Source of the DNA: Lepidodermella squamata
Taxonomy: Eukaryota; Gastrotricha
NCBI GenBank assembly: GCA_047495785.1
Contig: JBLDXI010000015.1
Location: forward strand, 1,550,001 to 1,614,000
Length of the DNA: 64,000 nucleotides
Direction of reading: 5' to 3'
The first letter of the stretch is position 1, and every line of letters begins with the position of its first letter. The position numbers and the translations under genes are program-made. Below, piece after piece: positions 26,054-37,315 of this stretch. The notes below the pieces were generated by a model, which had not been told where the DNA came from, did no database searches, and saw nothing but the letters and a program-made list of their open reading frames with translations.

Positions 26054-29000
26054 ATGCGTAGTTTACACTTTTTACTGGCATCTTTCCTCGTGTTCAGAGT
26101 AGCTCATTTTTCTGTTCCGGTCAGTGATTTTTTCCCGTTTGGTCTCATCAATGGCGATCAGCGGCTTTACTTGGGCGATGACACTTTTTCCGAGCCGGTT
26201 CAACTTCGGGTATCATTTCCATTCGATCGAAACGTTGAGACTGTGATCTACGTCAATACGAACGGGGCGATTTCCTTCCAAAATGGGATCGATAAATACA
26301 CGCCAGAATGCCAAGCGCTCGATATGAAAACTCGAATGATCGCACCGTATTGGGCAGATGCGCACACGAATCAGGGTTTAGGCGGGGAGGTTTTCTACCG
26401 TCAAACGATGGAGACAGCTATGGTGAGAAAGGCTGCCCGGGACATAGTCACTGCCTTCCCTAATCTTTGGGGCATCAACATTCGGTGGCTCTTCATCGCT
26501 ACATGGTACGGAGTTACTTATTACGGAGCTAACGCTTGCTACACGTCGATGAGTGATCCAAACATCCCTAGAAACACTTTCCAAGCAACTTTGGCGACAG
26601 ATGGGACGTTTTCTTTTGTAATTTTTTACTACAACAATATTACGTGGACTTCAGGTACTGCTAGTGGAGGTGAGGAATGCAGTGGACTGAATGGTCTACC
26701 GGCAAGAATAGGATTCGATGCCGGAGATGGTCGTAATTTTTACGCACTACAAGGGTCGTGTACGGACGATATTGTCAAAGTTGTATCAACTTCAAACATG
26801 AACTCACCTGGAAAATGGCTGTTTCGCATTGATTCCGGAATTTCAACAGCTAAATGTGACAATAGGTACTCTTCGTCGTCTGAGGCCAGGAAGCAACTAC
26901 TCCGAATCTCGCCGACGTTTGTGGACGCTTTTGGCAACGTGCCAATAGTCATTACCGGACCTTGCTTCAATGTGACAGCCTCAGCTGCATGTGTTTTTCA
27001 TGACATTGTCAAAGGCCCTGTCTTTGTTAACGCATCGCTCTATTACGTTTATGATCCACCTCAAGCTTACTGCATGGTCCCATTCATGTACGGCACTGGA
27101 AGGGTTAACGTTGATCTCATCTTTTGGGAAGCAAGCAGTGACAACATAACGGCAAACTACTCAGGCTTCATCACTGTAGTTTGGGGTTCACCTAATGTTG
27201 ATGCCAAGATTTTACAAGGAGCCCCGGACCCTGCAATACTGAAATTCACTTGGAACCCAACTCTAGCTATGATGAACAATGCTACGACGGTTGACATCGA
27301 GATGATATGGTTCAACCTCATTTCAGAGAGTTGGGAACATTTGCTTTACCTTGGTAGGGCTGTGGAGAACAACGGAACTTATCAAACGAACGTAACGAGT
27401 CTTCCACCAGATTTTGACACCCTTCTTTTGAGCAGATCCGCCCTAGCTTTCAAGGTAGTCCCGACTTCCGGCAATATTGAAATAACGGGACGCAGTTTTA
27501 CGTCAGCAATTTTCTCACATCCCACTTGCGCCTCAATGGTCTATACTGTTGAAACGCTGGGTGAAACTTGCGACCGATGGCATGCTTATCACAGCGACGG
27601 TAAGCCTAAAGGCCTAATACCATGTCCACCCTACCTTCGACAGGCCGAAATCGACCCGAATTTCGAAGATCCAGGCTGGACACTAGAATGGCTAAGATGG
27701 TTTAGACCCGGAGCATTTGCAGCTTTCAGATCTCGCACTCCAAATTCCTACGACGCGGGGCAGGAGTGCACTTACGCTGAGGATGGGACCCTGTTAGTTG
27801 GCCCGCCTAGCGGAGGTGCGTCGAACATGGTTAGCCCGTTACGATCGGAGTGGAGGCATTGGAAATTTGACATAGTGCCTTGGTGCAATTGCTGTAGAAA
27901 CAGGAGCGATACGGAGCGATGCGCCAAGTTCTATGAAAGAAGACCTTCGGATGATGGTTCGAAATACAAGCCACCGAGGATAGCTCTCATCAATGGGGAT
28001 CCTCATATCAAGGTAAAAGTCACCTTAATAATTTGAGTATTTTGCTGAATATTCAGTCTATTTCCAGACTTTCGATAACCTGCAGTACACATTTAACGGA
28101 GCCGGAGAGTTCTGGCTCGTCAAATCTCGGGATGAAAACGGACTTATGATGCAAGCTAGAATGCAACAAGCTGTTAACGTGACCGGCGCTACAGTTTTCA
28201 CAGCTTTTGTGCTGAGATACAGCAACACGACTGTGCAAGTACAGCGATCGCAAGCTTATGCAGTCGATGTTATAGTCGACGGCCACCGCGTTGAGTTAGA
28301 GAAACGGCAACTCAAATCCTTGAGTTTCAATTCAGTCGCAATAACAGCGGTAAACGAGGACTTATCTCTCATTGATGTTTCGCTTTCGTCCGGAGTAGGT
28401 TTCAAGATAATTACCGGCCAAAGCGCGATGGCTGTAATGCCATCGGTCCACCATCGCGTGGAACCTGGCTCATTTTCCGGACTTCTAGGCAACATGGACG
28501 ATGATCCTGCAAATGATCTCGAATTGCCTGATGGTCGAAAGCTGCCAATATCTTCTCCAGGCTCGCTGATCCATTGGGAGTTTGGGATGAAGTGGATGGT
28601 TAGCCGAAATGAGACTCTTTTTCTTTATTCATACGGATCGACATACGACTCGCTTTCTGATCCTGAATTCCAACCTGCAATGTTCGACATCGATCCCTCA
28701 ACCCTTCCACAGGAGGCTAACGAAATTTGCAAAGGTTCGCGAGAATGCATGTATGACTACGTTGCGAGTCAAGGAGATCTTGAGTTCGCCAACCAAACTA
28801 TTTCAGTTCTCGAGGCTCATGATGAAACAGTTTTAGACCTACACGTTCGTTACCCAATCTGTCCACCTCTCGAGCCGCCCCTTCACGGCTCAATCGACGC
28901 ACCTAGGCGGCAATACCCAGGTAGCGTAGCTAAGTTCCTATGTGACAAGGGGCACGTAAGAATCGGGCCGGAATTCGCTCTCTGTGATAATAACACCATG

Positions 29001-29474
29001 CAATGGGACTCACTACCCCCATACTGCGTCGCATACTGTTTAGCCGTGACTGCCCCGGCGAATGGCAATATTCGCATCGTGAAATCAAAGCGGCAATACA
29101 ACCCAAATTACGTTGGTGAGCTGGAAACGTTGAATATTGACATCTTTCTGGTCGATACAATCGCGCGGTTCAACTGCGATCCTGGTTTCTGGCTGAAGGG
29201 TAAGCATACCATATTTTGTCAAGCCAACTCGACGTGGAGTGACTGCCCGCCAACTTGCGAGAAGAGACTCATGACTTCCGATAACTCGAAAGCGAACTTG
29301 GTCACGAAGCCCGCTTGTTTAACTCTATCTCCGTTTGCTTTCACCAGCCCGATAAGGCGCAGACTCACAGTCGCGAATCTCACAATGAAAGCGGTTTTTT
29401 GGAATTCTTGTGCTACGCTACTTCATAGCTCATACAACATTTTGCTTGTCTTTGGAATAAACGCCATTTTTTGA
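26054..29474 (+). CDS. Mesh-like NIDO-AMOP-VWD-sushi extracellular protein
   Basis: Exons 26054-28012 and 28068-29474 join at phase 0 (HIK|TFDN) to 1121 aa. Proteins of this architecture (insect Mesh, vertebrate SUSD2 relatives) sit at epithelial surfaces; Mesh organises smooth septate junctions in the gut. A signal peptide covers about residues 1-18. A NIDO domain (about 60-270) is followed by an IPT/Ig-like region (about 285-390), an AMOP region rich in Cys and Trp (about 500-640), a VWD domain starting with GDPHIKTFDNLQYTFNGAGE (648 onward) with FSGLLGNMDDDPANDL, and two sushi modules (about 900-1060). The tail is basic and ends in a weakly hydrophobic stretch, so membrane anchorage or GPI attachment is not clear. 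The AATAAA signal overlaps the last codons, which makes the exact C-terminus doubtful. N-glycosylation sites are frequent. Confidence 0.9.
29456..29461 (+). other. Poly(A) signal inside the mesh-like stop region
   Basis: AATAAA begins 16 bases before the predicted stop end. Cleavage 10-30 bases later would give almost no 3' UTR. Confidence 0.45.
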
Positions 29475-29484
29475 TATCTTCATC

Positions 29485-29490
29485 TTTATT
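29485..29490 (-). other. Candidate poly(A) signal of the ferroxidase gene
   Basis: TTTATT on plus is AATAAA on minus, about 150 bases past the stop at 29644. Cleavage would fall inside the opposing mesh-like gene's 3' end. Confidence 0.45.
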
Positions 29491-29643
29491 ATGTTTCCTA
29501 TTTATAAAGATTATTTGCACCGGGCGTCAGCAGTTCCTATGGTATAATTACATACTTACAGTGATTGGAATGAAAGATTCAGAGGCTCTCAGGCGAAACA
29601 AACGTTCCTTTGCGGCATTGCTGGCACGAAATTCCGGCTGTCA

Positions 29644-32600
29644 TTAGGCGCGACCTTTGGCTTGCTGCGAACTTGAGCTTACAACGAAGTCGAAAGTTCT
29701 GACTATGTATCGGCGGCCGAAAAATGGAAAAGGTAAACTGAGACGGCCGTTGCGGAGTCGCAAGCCTATGAGTATCAGCCCAATGATCATTGCATACGGA
29801 AGACACTGATAAAAGAAAGGGCCGAATGGAAGAACAGCCAAGATAATCGAGTATCGGTATGGGTGAAGATGTCTGTGGTGGTGAGAGCCGAGTTCATAGT
29901 CATAAACAACGTATTGAGCCATCATTCCTCGATTGGCGTGCTCCAAAACTAGCAAAACATAAATTCAGGTGGGCAATTACTTGGAACTCAGAGAAACTCA
30001 CCATGGCAATGAATCGGCCAAACTCCTGGTGCGATCGGCTGCATTCGACCAGCAACTGCTAAACCTGTAATAGACTGCCCAGGAAATACTGTTACGGTAT
30101 CCACAACACGCGGTGTGTCTCGACTCGCGAAATCAATGTAACCAAACGCAGATCCGTGGTAATGAACTGTGTGAATGTCGCTATAATCCCCGACAGAAAA
30201 CATGAACCAGTCAACAGATTCATTCGCGTAGATAGCAAAGCCCGGCTCATCTAAAACTCCATTTAATCTACCATTGACTGTGTCGAAAATGAAAGGCCGC
30301 ACAGGCGATTCAAGTTCGTCTGTTGTCAACTGATTTTCGGTGGCTAAACTGCTGCGACTTTCGTCCAATCTAGCGTAGACTGAGAACAGCCTTCTAACTG
30401 GTGATTTTGAGTTCTGCGAAGGGCAAATCAAGAGAGGGCCGAGAAGGCCTGCGTAGAGATCTCCGGCTTTGTCATGCCCAGATGTGTACAGAGTGGCGAC
30501 ACAATCCGGGAAATACTGACTGGGGCGCTTTGCGAATTGCCAATTCGAGGGTAGACGCCATACAAAGGTGGCTGATTTCCCAGGCTCGATACAACCATCG
30601 CTACGAGCTTCGCCCTCGACCAGCTTTGACATCACCCCTGCTCCCGGGTTAATCGCCACTGGTTTTTGAGCTGTGTTAGTCAGCTGAACTCGGACCGGAC
30701 TGTCAGGGGTAATGACTACCACAGGCCCTAATAGAGTAAGATGAGCTTCATCACCAGCATGATTGCCAGAATCGGGTCGATACACAATTTTACGGTAAAT
30801 GTGTCTCCTGGATGCTAAAACTGGGTCTAGGGCTCCTCCGTGATGATGATGTGCCATGTGGCCATGATTATGGTCGCCGCTAGGAGCTTTCCCCTTATAG
30901 TCCCATTCAACTTCAACTGCTTTTATGTGATAACTTGGCATTTCGAGATCTTTAGAGATTTTAGCCGTTTTTCCATTCCAAAATTTAGAATCCGTCGAAA
31001 AAGTTGCTTTCATGCCTTTGCTGTGGTGACCGGTTAACTGGCAATAAACCATCCATTTCTCAAGCCCAGCGTCTTTCTGTGGACCGACAGAGCCTCCATT
31101 CACATCCATGGATACGGCGTGGCCTGAGCCGTGGAGAACTATGGTGGAGCCAGGAATCAATGAGCGTTCATCTCTAGTTTCAGCATAAATTGGGTTCCGC
31201 CGACCCTCATCACTGAAGGTTATTGAATGCTGGAAAATAATTGGTCTGCCCGGAAGTGGCGGGAATGCGAGGAAGTACCAATTGACAATGCCGCTTTTCC
31301 CAATCACGCCGAAATTGGCTGTCTCGTCACAAAATCCGTTGAAAGTGTGATAGACCTTTTGAGTCCCATCCTTCAGAACAAGATCGTTCTTATGAGCTAG
31401 CCAAGATAGAGATTCATCGAGAACGATGGGAGCTAGAACTAACGACTTCGCTTCTCTTGCTTGTTCAAGTTTATCTAAATCCTCGCAGACAATGATTGGT
31501 CCAAAAAGCCCAGTATCAAAAGAAGGCGACGACTGGACTGATGTGAAAGACTTCAGTTCCGCCGAGTAGGTAAACGGCCGACAAGGGGAATCAAACTCCG
31601 TACCAATGCTGGACGGTTTTACGCTGAAAACGTAGGTGATTGTCGCGTACTCTTCTGACGAAAATTCACTTCTTGAGTCCAACTTGATAATACTTGGCAT
31701 CTTAAGATCAATCCACCCGCTGAGATCAGCCATAAGCTGCTGAGGAATTGTTAGATTCACAACGAGAGATTCTGAAGCTGAAGCCCAAAGGATGGGCCCA
31801 ACTAATCCGGAGCCATTCATAAGCGGTTTCCCATCGGTGAACATGAGCTTTCTGAAGGTCGTAGATTTATGATGCTTCCCGCCAGAATACTTCCAATGAA
31901 CTTCAGCAATAGACAGTTCATAGTTCAATTTGGGAGTGTCGGAAGGGGAATCGGAGGCAGCATCGACACAGTCGCTAAGCTCTCGAGGAAACAGCGATAC
32001 AGACATTCCTAGAAAGTAAACGCGAATTTAGCGATTAATATTGAAGATTTCGGTCATAGCTCACCAGATTTAGTAAGGTGCTGATCCTCGCTCTGTAGAC
32101 TGCATTTCACATCACCTCTTTCTATAAAACGAATTATTTCTGATGTCGGGAATGAAACCGTCCTAAAACCCGCCGAGTACAACGAGAGGGTATCAGTTAG
32201 AGATCTGCCGTTTGTCATCATAATACCGCAACTTGTCGAGAGAAGGTGAAAGTCACTCGACCCTCCGATGGAAAAGGCATTCAGGTAAACTTTTGGCACA
32301 GATCCAAAATTACTGCAAGTCAACTGGTTTGCTAACGAAATCGAACTTCCACTGCTTCCACTGGAAGTGATTCCGTTGATGGATGGGAAAAGAAACAGCT
32401 GCCTATAAACTGCATGATTCTCAGTTTTGTAGATGCTTTCACGCTCATTGAAAGTTTTAGCGATAGCAAACGCAAGCAGCTCACCAGTTTGAAGTCTGTA
32501 GTCGTTCAAGTTAGGCGGAGCAACATTTCGCTTGCAGATTACGATTGGCCCGACGAGGCCAGCCTCAATTTCGGCAGAAAGCGAACTCAAACCGCTGTGA

Positions 32601-33136
32601 TAAGCGCCGAGAATGCATGGCTCTTCCGTGCTCTTCGGACCGTCATTCTCGCGAACATGCCACTCGTAGTGATACTCGCCGCCATTAGCTGCGATACCAG
32701 GCCCTTCGTCAGGGTCGAATCTTACTAGATGAGGATGGATGTTGAAGTCGAATCTTGCAAAGTTCTTGCAGTAGATGTGGATACGATCCCCAGGGCTAGC
32801 TAGAATCATCGGACCGATGAGCCCCAGCTCATGAGGGTGGTCTAATAACTTCGAAAAGGTTGCGTCTGAGAAAAGGCGATACACTGCCTTAACGAAGGTT
32901 TTGTTAAGACTATCGGCCGAGCGCTTATGATGGTGGTGGTGATGATTGTGATGCTCGTGCCCAGTCATCTGTGCTGATGTTTTTGGTAAGGATTCGACAT
33001 CTAGGGGCTTATAGGTGGATGTATCGTAATCCCATGCCACCTCAATAATGCCGATATAGTACGATCGATCATGTTCGCAGGTGGAAAGATGCAGAGTCAG
33101 GCTGAACAGTAAGACGGGGATAAGGTGAGATCTCAT
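29644..33136 (-). CDS. Membrane-anchored hephaestin/ceruloplasmin-like multicopper oxidase
   Basis: Exons 33136-32065, 32008-30002 and 29948-29644 join (both junctions phase 1) to 1127 aa, close to hephaestin. Such enzymes oxidise Fe(II) to Fe(III) at the cell surface. The signal peptide is MRSHLIPVLLFSLTLHLSTC. Six cupredoxin-type units are implied by repeated YxxAxEVxWDY and GLxGPxxxCK patterns. A His-rich loop (residues 60-70) ends in KR. The domain 1 copper pair is IHPH (134-136), but the second motif reads YHSG where ceruloplasmin has YHSH. Domain 4 keeps type-1 ligands (CQLTGHHSKGM). Domain 6 has IHTVHYHG and IHCHVLEHANRGM, the complete type-1/type-3 set. Another His-rich loop (HNHGHMAHHHHGG) is in domain 5. 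The last exon adds a hydrophobic segment (YSIILAVLPFGPFF... onward) that should anchor it. It is a paralogue of the 46590-49899 gene with identical exon structure. Longer in-frame starts upstream lack a signal peptide. Confidence 0.93.
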
Positions 33137-34966
33137 TGTTAAGCTTGAAACAGATTTCTGGCGAAAAGCCGACATTTCATTTTTTAAGGTGCGCGAAACT
33201 TCTATGAACAATAAACAGACAGAAAAAACACCGGTCGTTATGTGTAAAAAACGCCACTCCCTGATCCTGTGGCCGCGAAAACAATGAATGCACGTGGAAA
33301 TCTGGGCGCGAGAAAAAAGGAAAAAGCGGCAAAGAAACAAAGGCGCACGCAAATGTGAATGCGTCGCCATTTTTACACCGAGAAAACAATTGTGATATAC
33401 GAATACGTATAATATATATTACGGCTTGTTTGAACGCGCGCCCGTAATGATCACGAGCGCGCAAATAATTTGCACTTTCCTCATACTTTAGGTGGTGGGC
33501 AGAGTCCGTCTATGGTTAGATTATAGGCTGAAAGTGTGCTGCTATATGCTGTTTACCCCAGGTAGAAATGAACACGTGTAAATACTAACATATATATTGT
33601 ATATCTCTGCATATTATCATGTGCAACTTACATTAAATACGTTTGCATGCGGGCAGAAAATGCTTTGGTTTACTAAGTATGTATAGGTGAGACATCTCCA
33701 GTTTGCGTGCAAGCGCTATCGAAAGCCTAATTTCGCTCAATTTAGCTTCATGTGTCATTAGCAACCGCAAATATATCTCTTGACTCGCGATTTTCAAATA
33801 TGCAAGAAAATTGTGATTGCGCGAATCTGAAAACAAAACGAATGGCCAGCAAAAACACCTGGGAGACAAATAATTGTCTGCTCTTAATTGAGATATAGTT
33901 CAGCGAAAATTGCAATGCCGAGTCGATGCATCCCGTCATATCAAGCTTACAGATGGGGTAAATTTGAGAATGAAGTTGATGGAAATGCCAAGTTTTGTCC
34001 CAATATTTTGAGCATTTGGTCGATTTTCACTATTTCCAACTTTGATACGAGTTGTACTCACGGTTTGGTTGTTAGAGTTTAGGGTTATTTTGATTATTAG
34101 GTAGGTATGCTATTAAGTATTACAACAATCTGGGCAAAGCTGGTGTAAAACCTTTGAAATCTGTCGAATAATATTCTATGAAATTGAAAATTAGAAATGA
34201 GACAGAAAAAAACTGTGAATGTCTGAGTGCCAAATCCCATCTCTATCGAATTCAAAAAGGTAACACCTATGATCTCAGTTGACATTCGAAAGCTCAAAAA
34301 AAGCGAGCGATTTGGGATCTTCATAATATCCAACCTTGAGTCTATCTTTAACATGTGGCGAACTATTCGTGTTTCGCCGCTTACGTGGGAACTTATTGTA
34401 CAAATACACGATGGTGGCGCCGGGAGAGCGTCGATTCACCTGCTTGTGGCGCCAATAGGCCTTTCGTGAAAACGGAGATAGAAAATACCAAAAATTAATT
34501 AAAACTATATGTACTATTGCAAGACTATTGCGGCAATAATACGGTTGGGTAATTCTCTCCGAAATCGAGTCATCAATCGTCTTGAATTAGTAAGATTTTA
34601 TGCCCCAATTTTGCATGAGACGTAGCTAGGACGCCGCAGCTGGGCTTTTTACGAGAAAAAAGTGAAATGAGAGATAATGAGGTCGAAGGTCGCGTTTTGA
34701 AAATAATGAGATGAATCATCTCATTATCTTTTGGCGCCAGATGTTGTGATGAAACTGCTGATTTCGAGAAAAAAGAGAGTCTTTCATACGCCGTAAGTGC
34801 TAATTTGCAAGTGAAACGATGATAAAAATGCCACGATCGAAAAGATGAAACCATAGATCAATTTTAGAAAATCATGATTTTTATTGCTTTGGTAAATATT
34901 TTCACTATCACAAGGGTAAAGCTGAGCAAATCGGACGAAAATCGTCAAAAATAAAACGGAAAATAA
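33137..34966. other. Intergenic, with a 25-bp palindrome
   Basis: No exon recognised. At 34703-34727 ATAATGAGATGA-a-TCATCTCATTAT forms a perfect palindrome with one central base; it could be a binding site or hairpin. Confidence 0.45.
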
Positions 34967-35400
34967 TTAGTCTTTTTTGAATTGCTTTAGACTTGAACGC
35001 AGTGATAAGGAGGATGCTCCAAATTTTTCGCGATAAAATCTCACGGTTCTTCGTGCCAAGATGTATTTGAGGCGGCACAAAGTCGGGAGAATGATCGATT
35101 TTTCTTTGATTTTGTTCAACTCGCCGCCCATACGATTTGCCACATCGTCCAGCTTTTTGAAAGTAATCAAATCTTCACGGTACTTTGCTGAAAGAGCCAC
35201 CTTAATGATGGCCACACCGTCGCCGTTCGGCTGGGTGGCACCCATGATGCCAATTTTCCCAGGCAAAAGACTGGTAATTTAGCAAAGTAAATTGACCAGT
35301 CGAAGTTTGACGATAGTAAATTCAATAGCAGGCTGTCATCCAATAACTCCAGACGAGAGTTTGCAAGGACAATTGCCATGACAATTGCCACGAATTGCAA
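34967..35400 (-). CDS. Possible small gene, unrecognised
   Basis: On minus, an ATG at 35400 starts a signal-peptide-like MQFVAIVMAIVLANS, and a second open frame (35269-34967) reads MGATQPNGDGVAIIKVALSA to a basic C-terminus. The two frames differ and only a 26-bp GT-AG interval lies between them, too short for an intron, so the joining is unsolved. It may be a small secreted protein gene with a missed exon or no gene at all. Confidence 0.25.
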
Positions 35401-37315
35401 GGAGCCCTCTCATTCTTGAATCTTCTTCAGTTCCAACTTCAATAAATTTCCTTCTAAACTGAAAATAGGACCAGGTAAAATTGAAAAATCCGACAGAAGC
35501 TCCCGCCTACAGAACATTTTCCATCAAAAAATTTCAAGTAAATAAATTGATAAAAAATATAATTAAATCCAATTTTAACGTGACCAGGGCCAAGTTCAGG
35601 TCCATTCCAGCTCGCTCTATCAATTTAGATGGTGAAAAATGAAGCCCAGCAGAGGAACAAAGTGAACTGGAACTTGTCAATTAGGTCAACTTCGGTTCAA
35701 GAATGATTACCAGAATCCATTGATAAATCACTAGATTCTTTCAAGAAAGTCGTCGGTAAAAGTGCCAGTAACATCAGCTACGGTAAGAATGGCAAAGGCC
35801 GGTGATTTTGACCAAAACTTGTATAAGAACCAGCCATGTAACACCCGGGTCGAAATTTACACCAGTCAGCCTTAAAAGAGGCTTTATTACGCTCGGATTT
35901 CGAGTAGAAAAAGACGAAAATTATTGTACTAAAACTAAGACTTTTACTCAAGCTGTGTTCTCTCTTCAAGTTGCGCAACATACATAAAATTTTCGCATTT
36001 TAATGAAAATTGAATCGTTTCCTGGATTTTAATCAGGAAATCCTGAAAAACTGTATCCAGCCTAGACCTTTCCGTGGCTTATTCAGAAACTTCGAAATCT
36101 TCTCCGAGGCTGGAACCTGGATCCAGCTTGGTAACTATGGAACCGGAACATTTCTTCTCCTTTTTGAAATTGACCCCGCTTCAATTTATAAAAATTTCAG
36201 GGATTATTCAATTTTCTTTTCTTTTTAAACCCTGAAATTTTAATTTTTAGAGTATAAGAATATTCTTGAATATTCATGCATGAGACCAGCATGACACCCC
36301 CGTTTGCATGGCGGGGTTCAAGCTGCGGCGTCCTACCTACGTCTCATGCAATTTTGCTATACTCCGAAATTCGCAAATTCGCGATGGTCAAGGGGTGCCG
36401 AGAATTTCTTGTGGTCACTGGTGACTGGCCACCAAAATTCGGGAAAATGGCCTAATTACGATGGAATGTCCCAAAATATAGCAATTTATACAGCCAACTT
36501 ATACAACCGGAAAAACGTTTTCTAATGCTCTGATCAGCGGATTCCAGGTTTTCGAGGGTGCTGAGCATTTTGGGTGAAAAGTTGATGAGTCATCAGTCGA
36601 TTTCAGAAATGAAATTACCCAGCTTCACTGTAATAACATGTGACATATGCCTAGAAATTCGTTATATATGAGCTCGATTCATAACATCCGTCGCCGATAG
36701 AAACAGCGTGAAGTCTTATCGATTCGCGCCGTCAACTTACGCGTCACGGAAAGCCGGCGTAAACAATAATATTAAGGCGATAATTTCGCAGCAATACTTC
36801 TCAATAATTTGCCACCGCCTAAAAGCGGAAATTCTCCAGGCTGAAAAATTACACACGATGAAATGGGAAAATACACGTGTTTTTATTTATCCATTTATAT
36901 AATAGTGTTAACAATATTTGAGTAAAATATTTTTCAAAAAGCAAATTTTTTCAAAAATTATGCACGATATAGCCACAACGAAGAATTAAAACTGGGCAGA
37001 TCATTTCAGCTTCAGCGAAGAGAAAGCAGCGTCTTTTTGCGCCGGTGCGGCAGTCAATAATTTTTTCAACAAGACTACAGGAAAAAACCTCAAAAAAACA
37101 AAAACGCATACCTGTGACGTAAATGTGCAAATAAATTTCACGCGGTGAAATTCTACAGAAACTACGCAATTTTTCAATTTCTATACATTTTTCAGATCGT
37201 CGCACAACCACGGGGAAAACACAAGCGAATAAAATTCAGATATATATAATTGTTTCAAATCAGATCGAGTCATAAATGTTTGTTTCCCATTGCAATAAGT
37301 ATATAAATGAGTAGA
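35401..37315. other. Intergenic, with a possible small hairpin element
   Basis: No gene seen. About 36248-36366 carries nested inverted pieces (GAGTATA...TATACTC and GCATGAGAC...GTCTCATGC) around a GC-richer core, without a clear target duplication. Confidence 0.35.

Noticed and set aside
32006-33370. Longer N-terminus for the anchored ferroxidase (ATG at 33370)
   Set aside because: The extra residues lack domain similarity, and the ATG at 33136 begins a proper signal peptide aligned with the paralogue.
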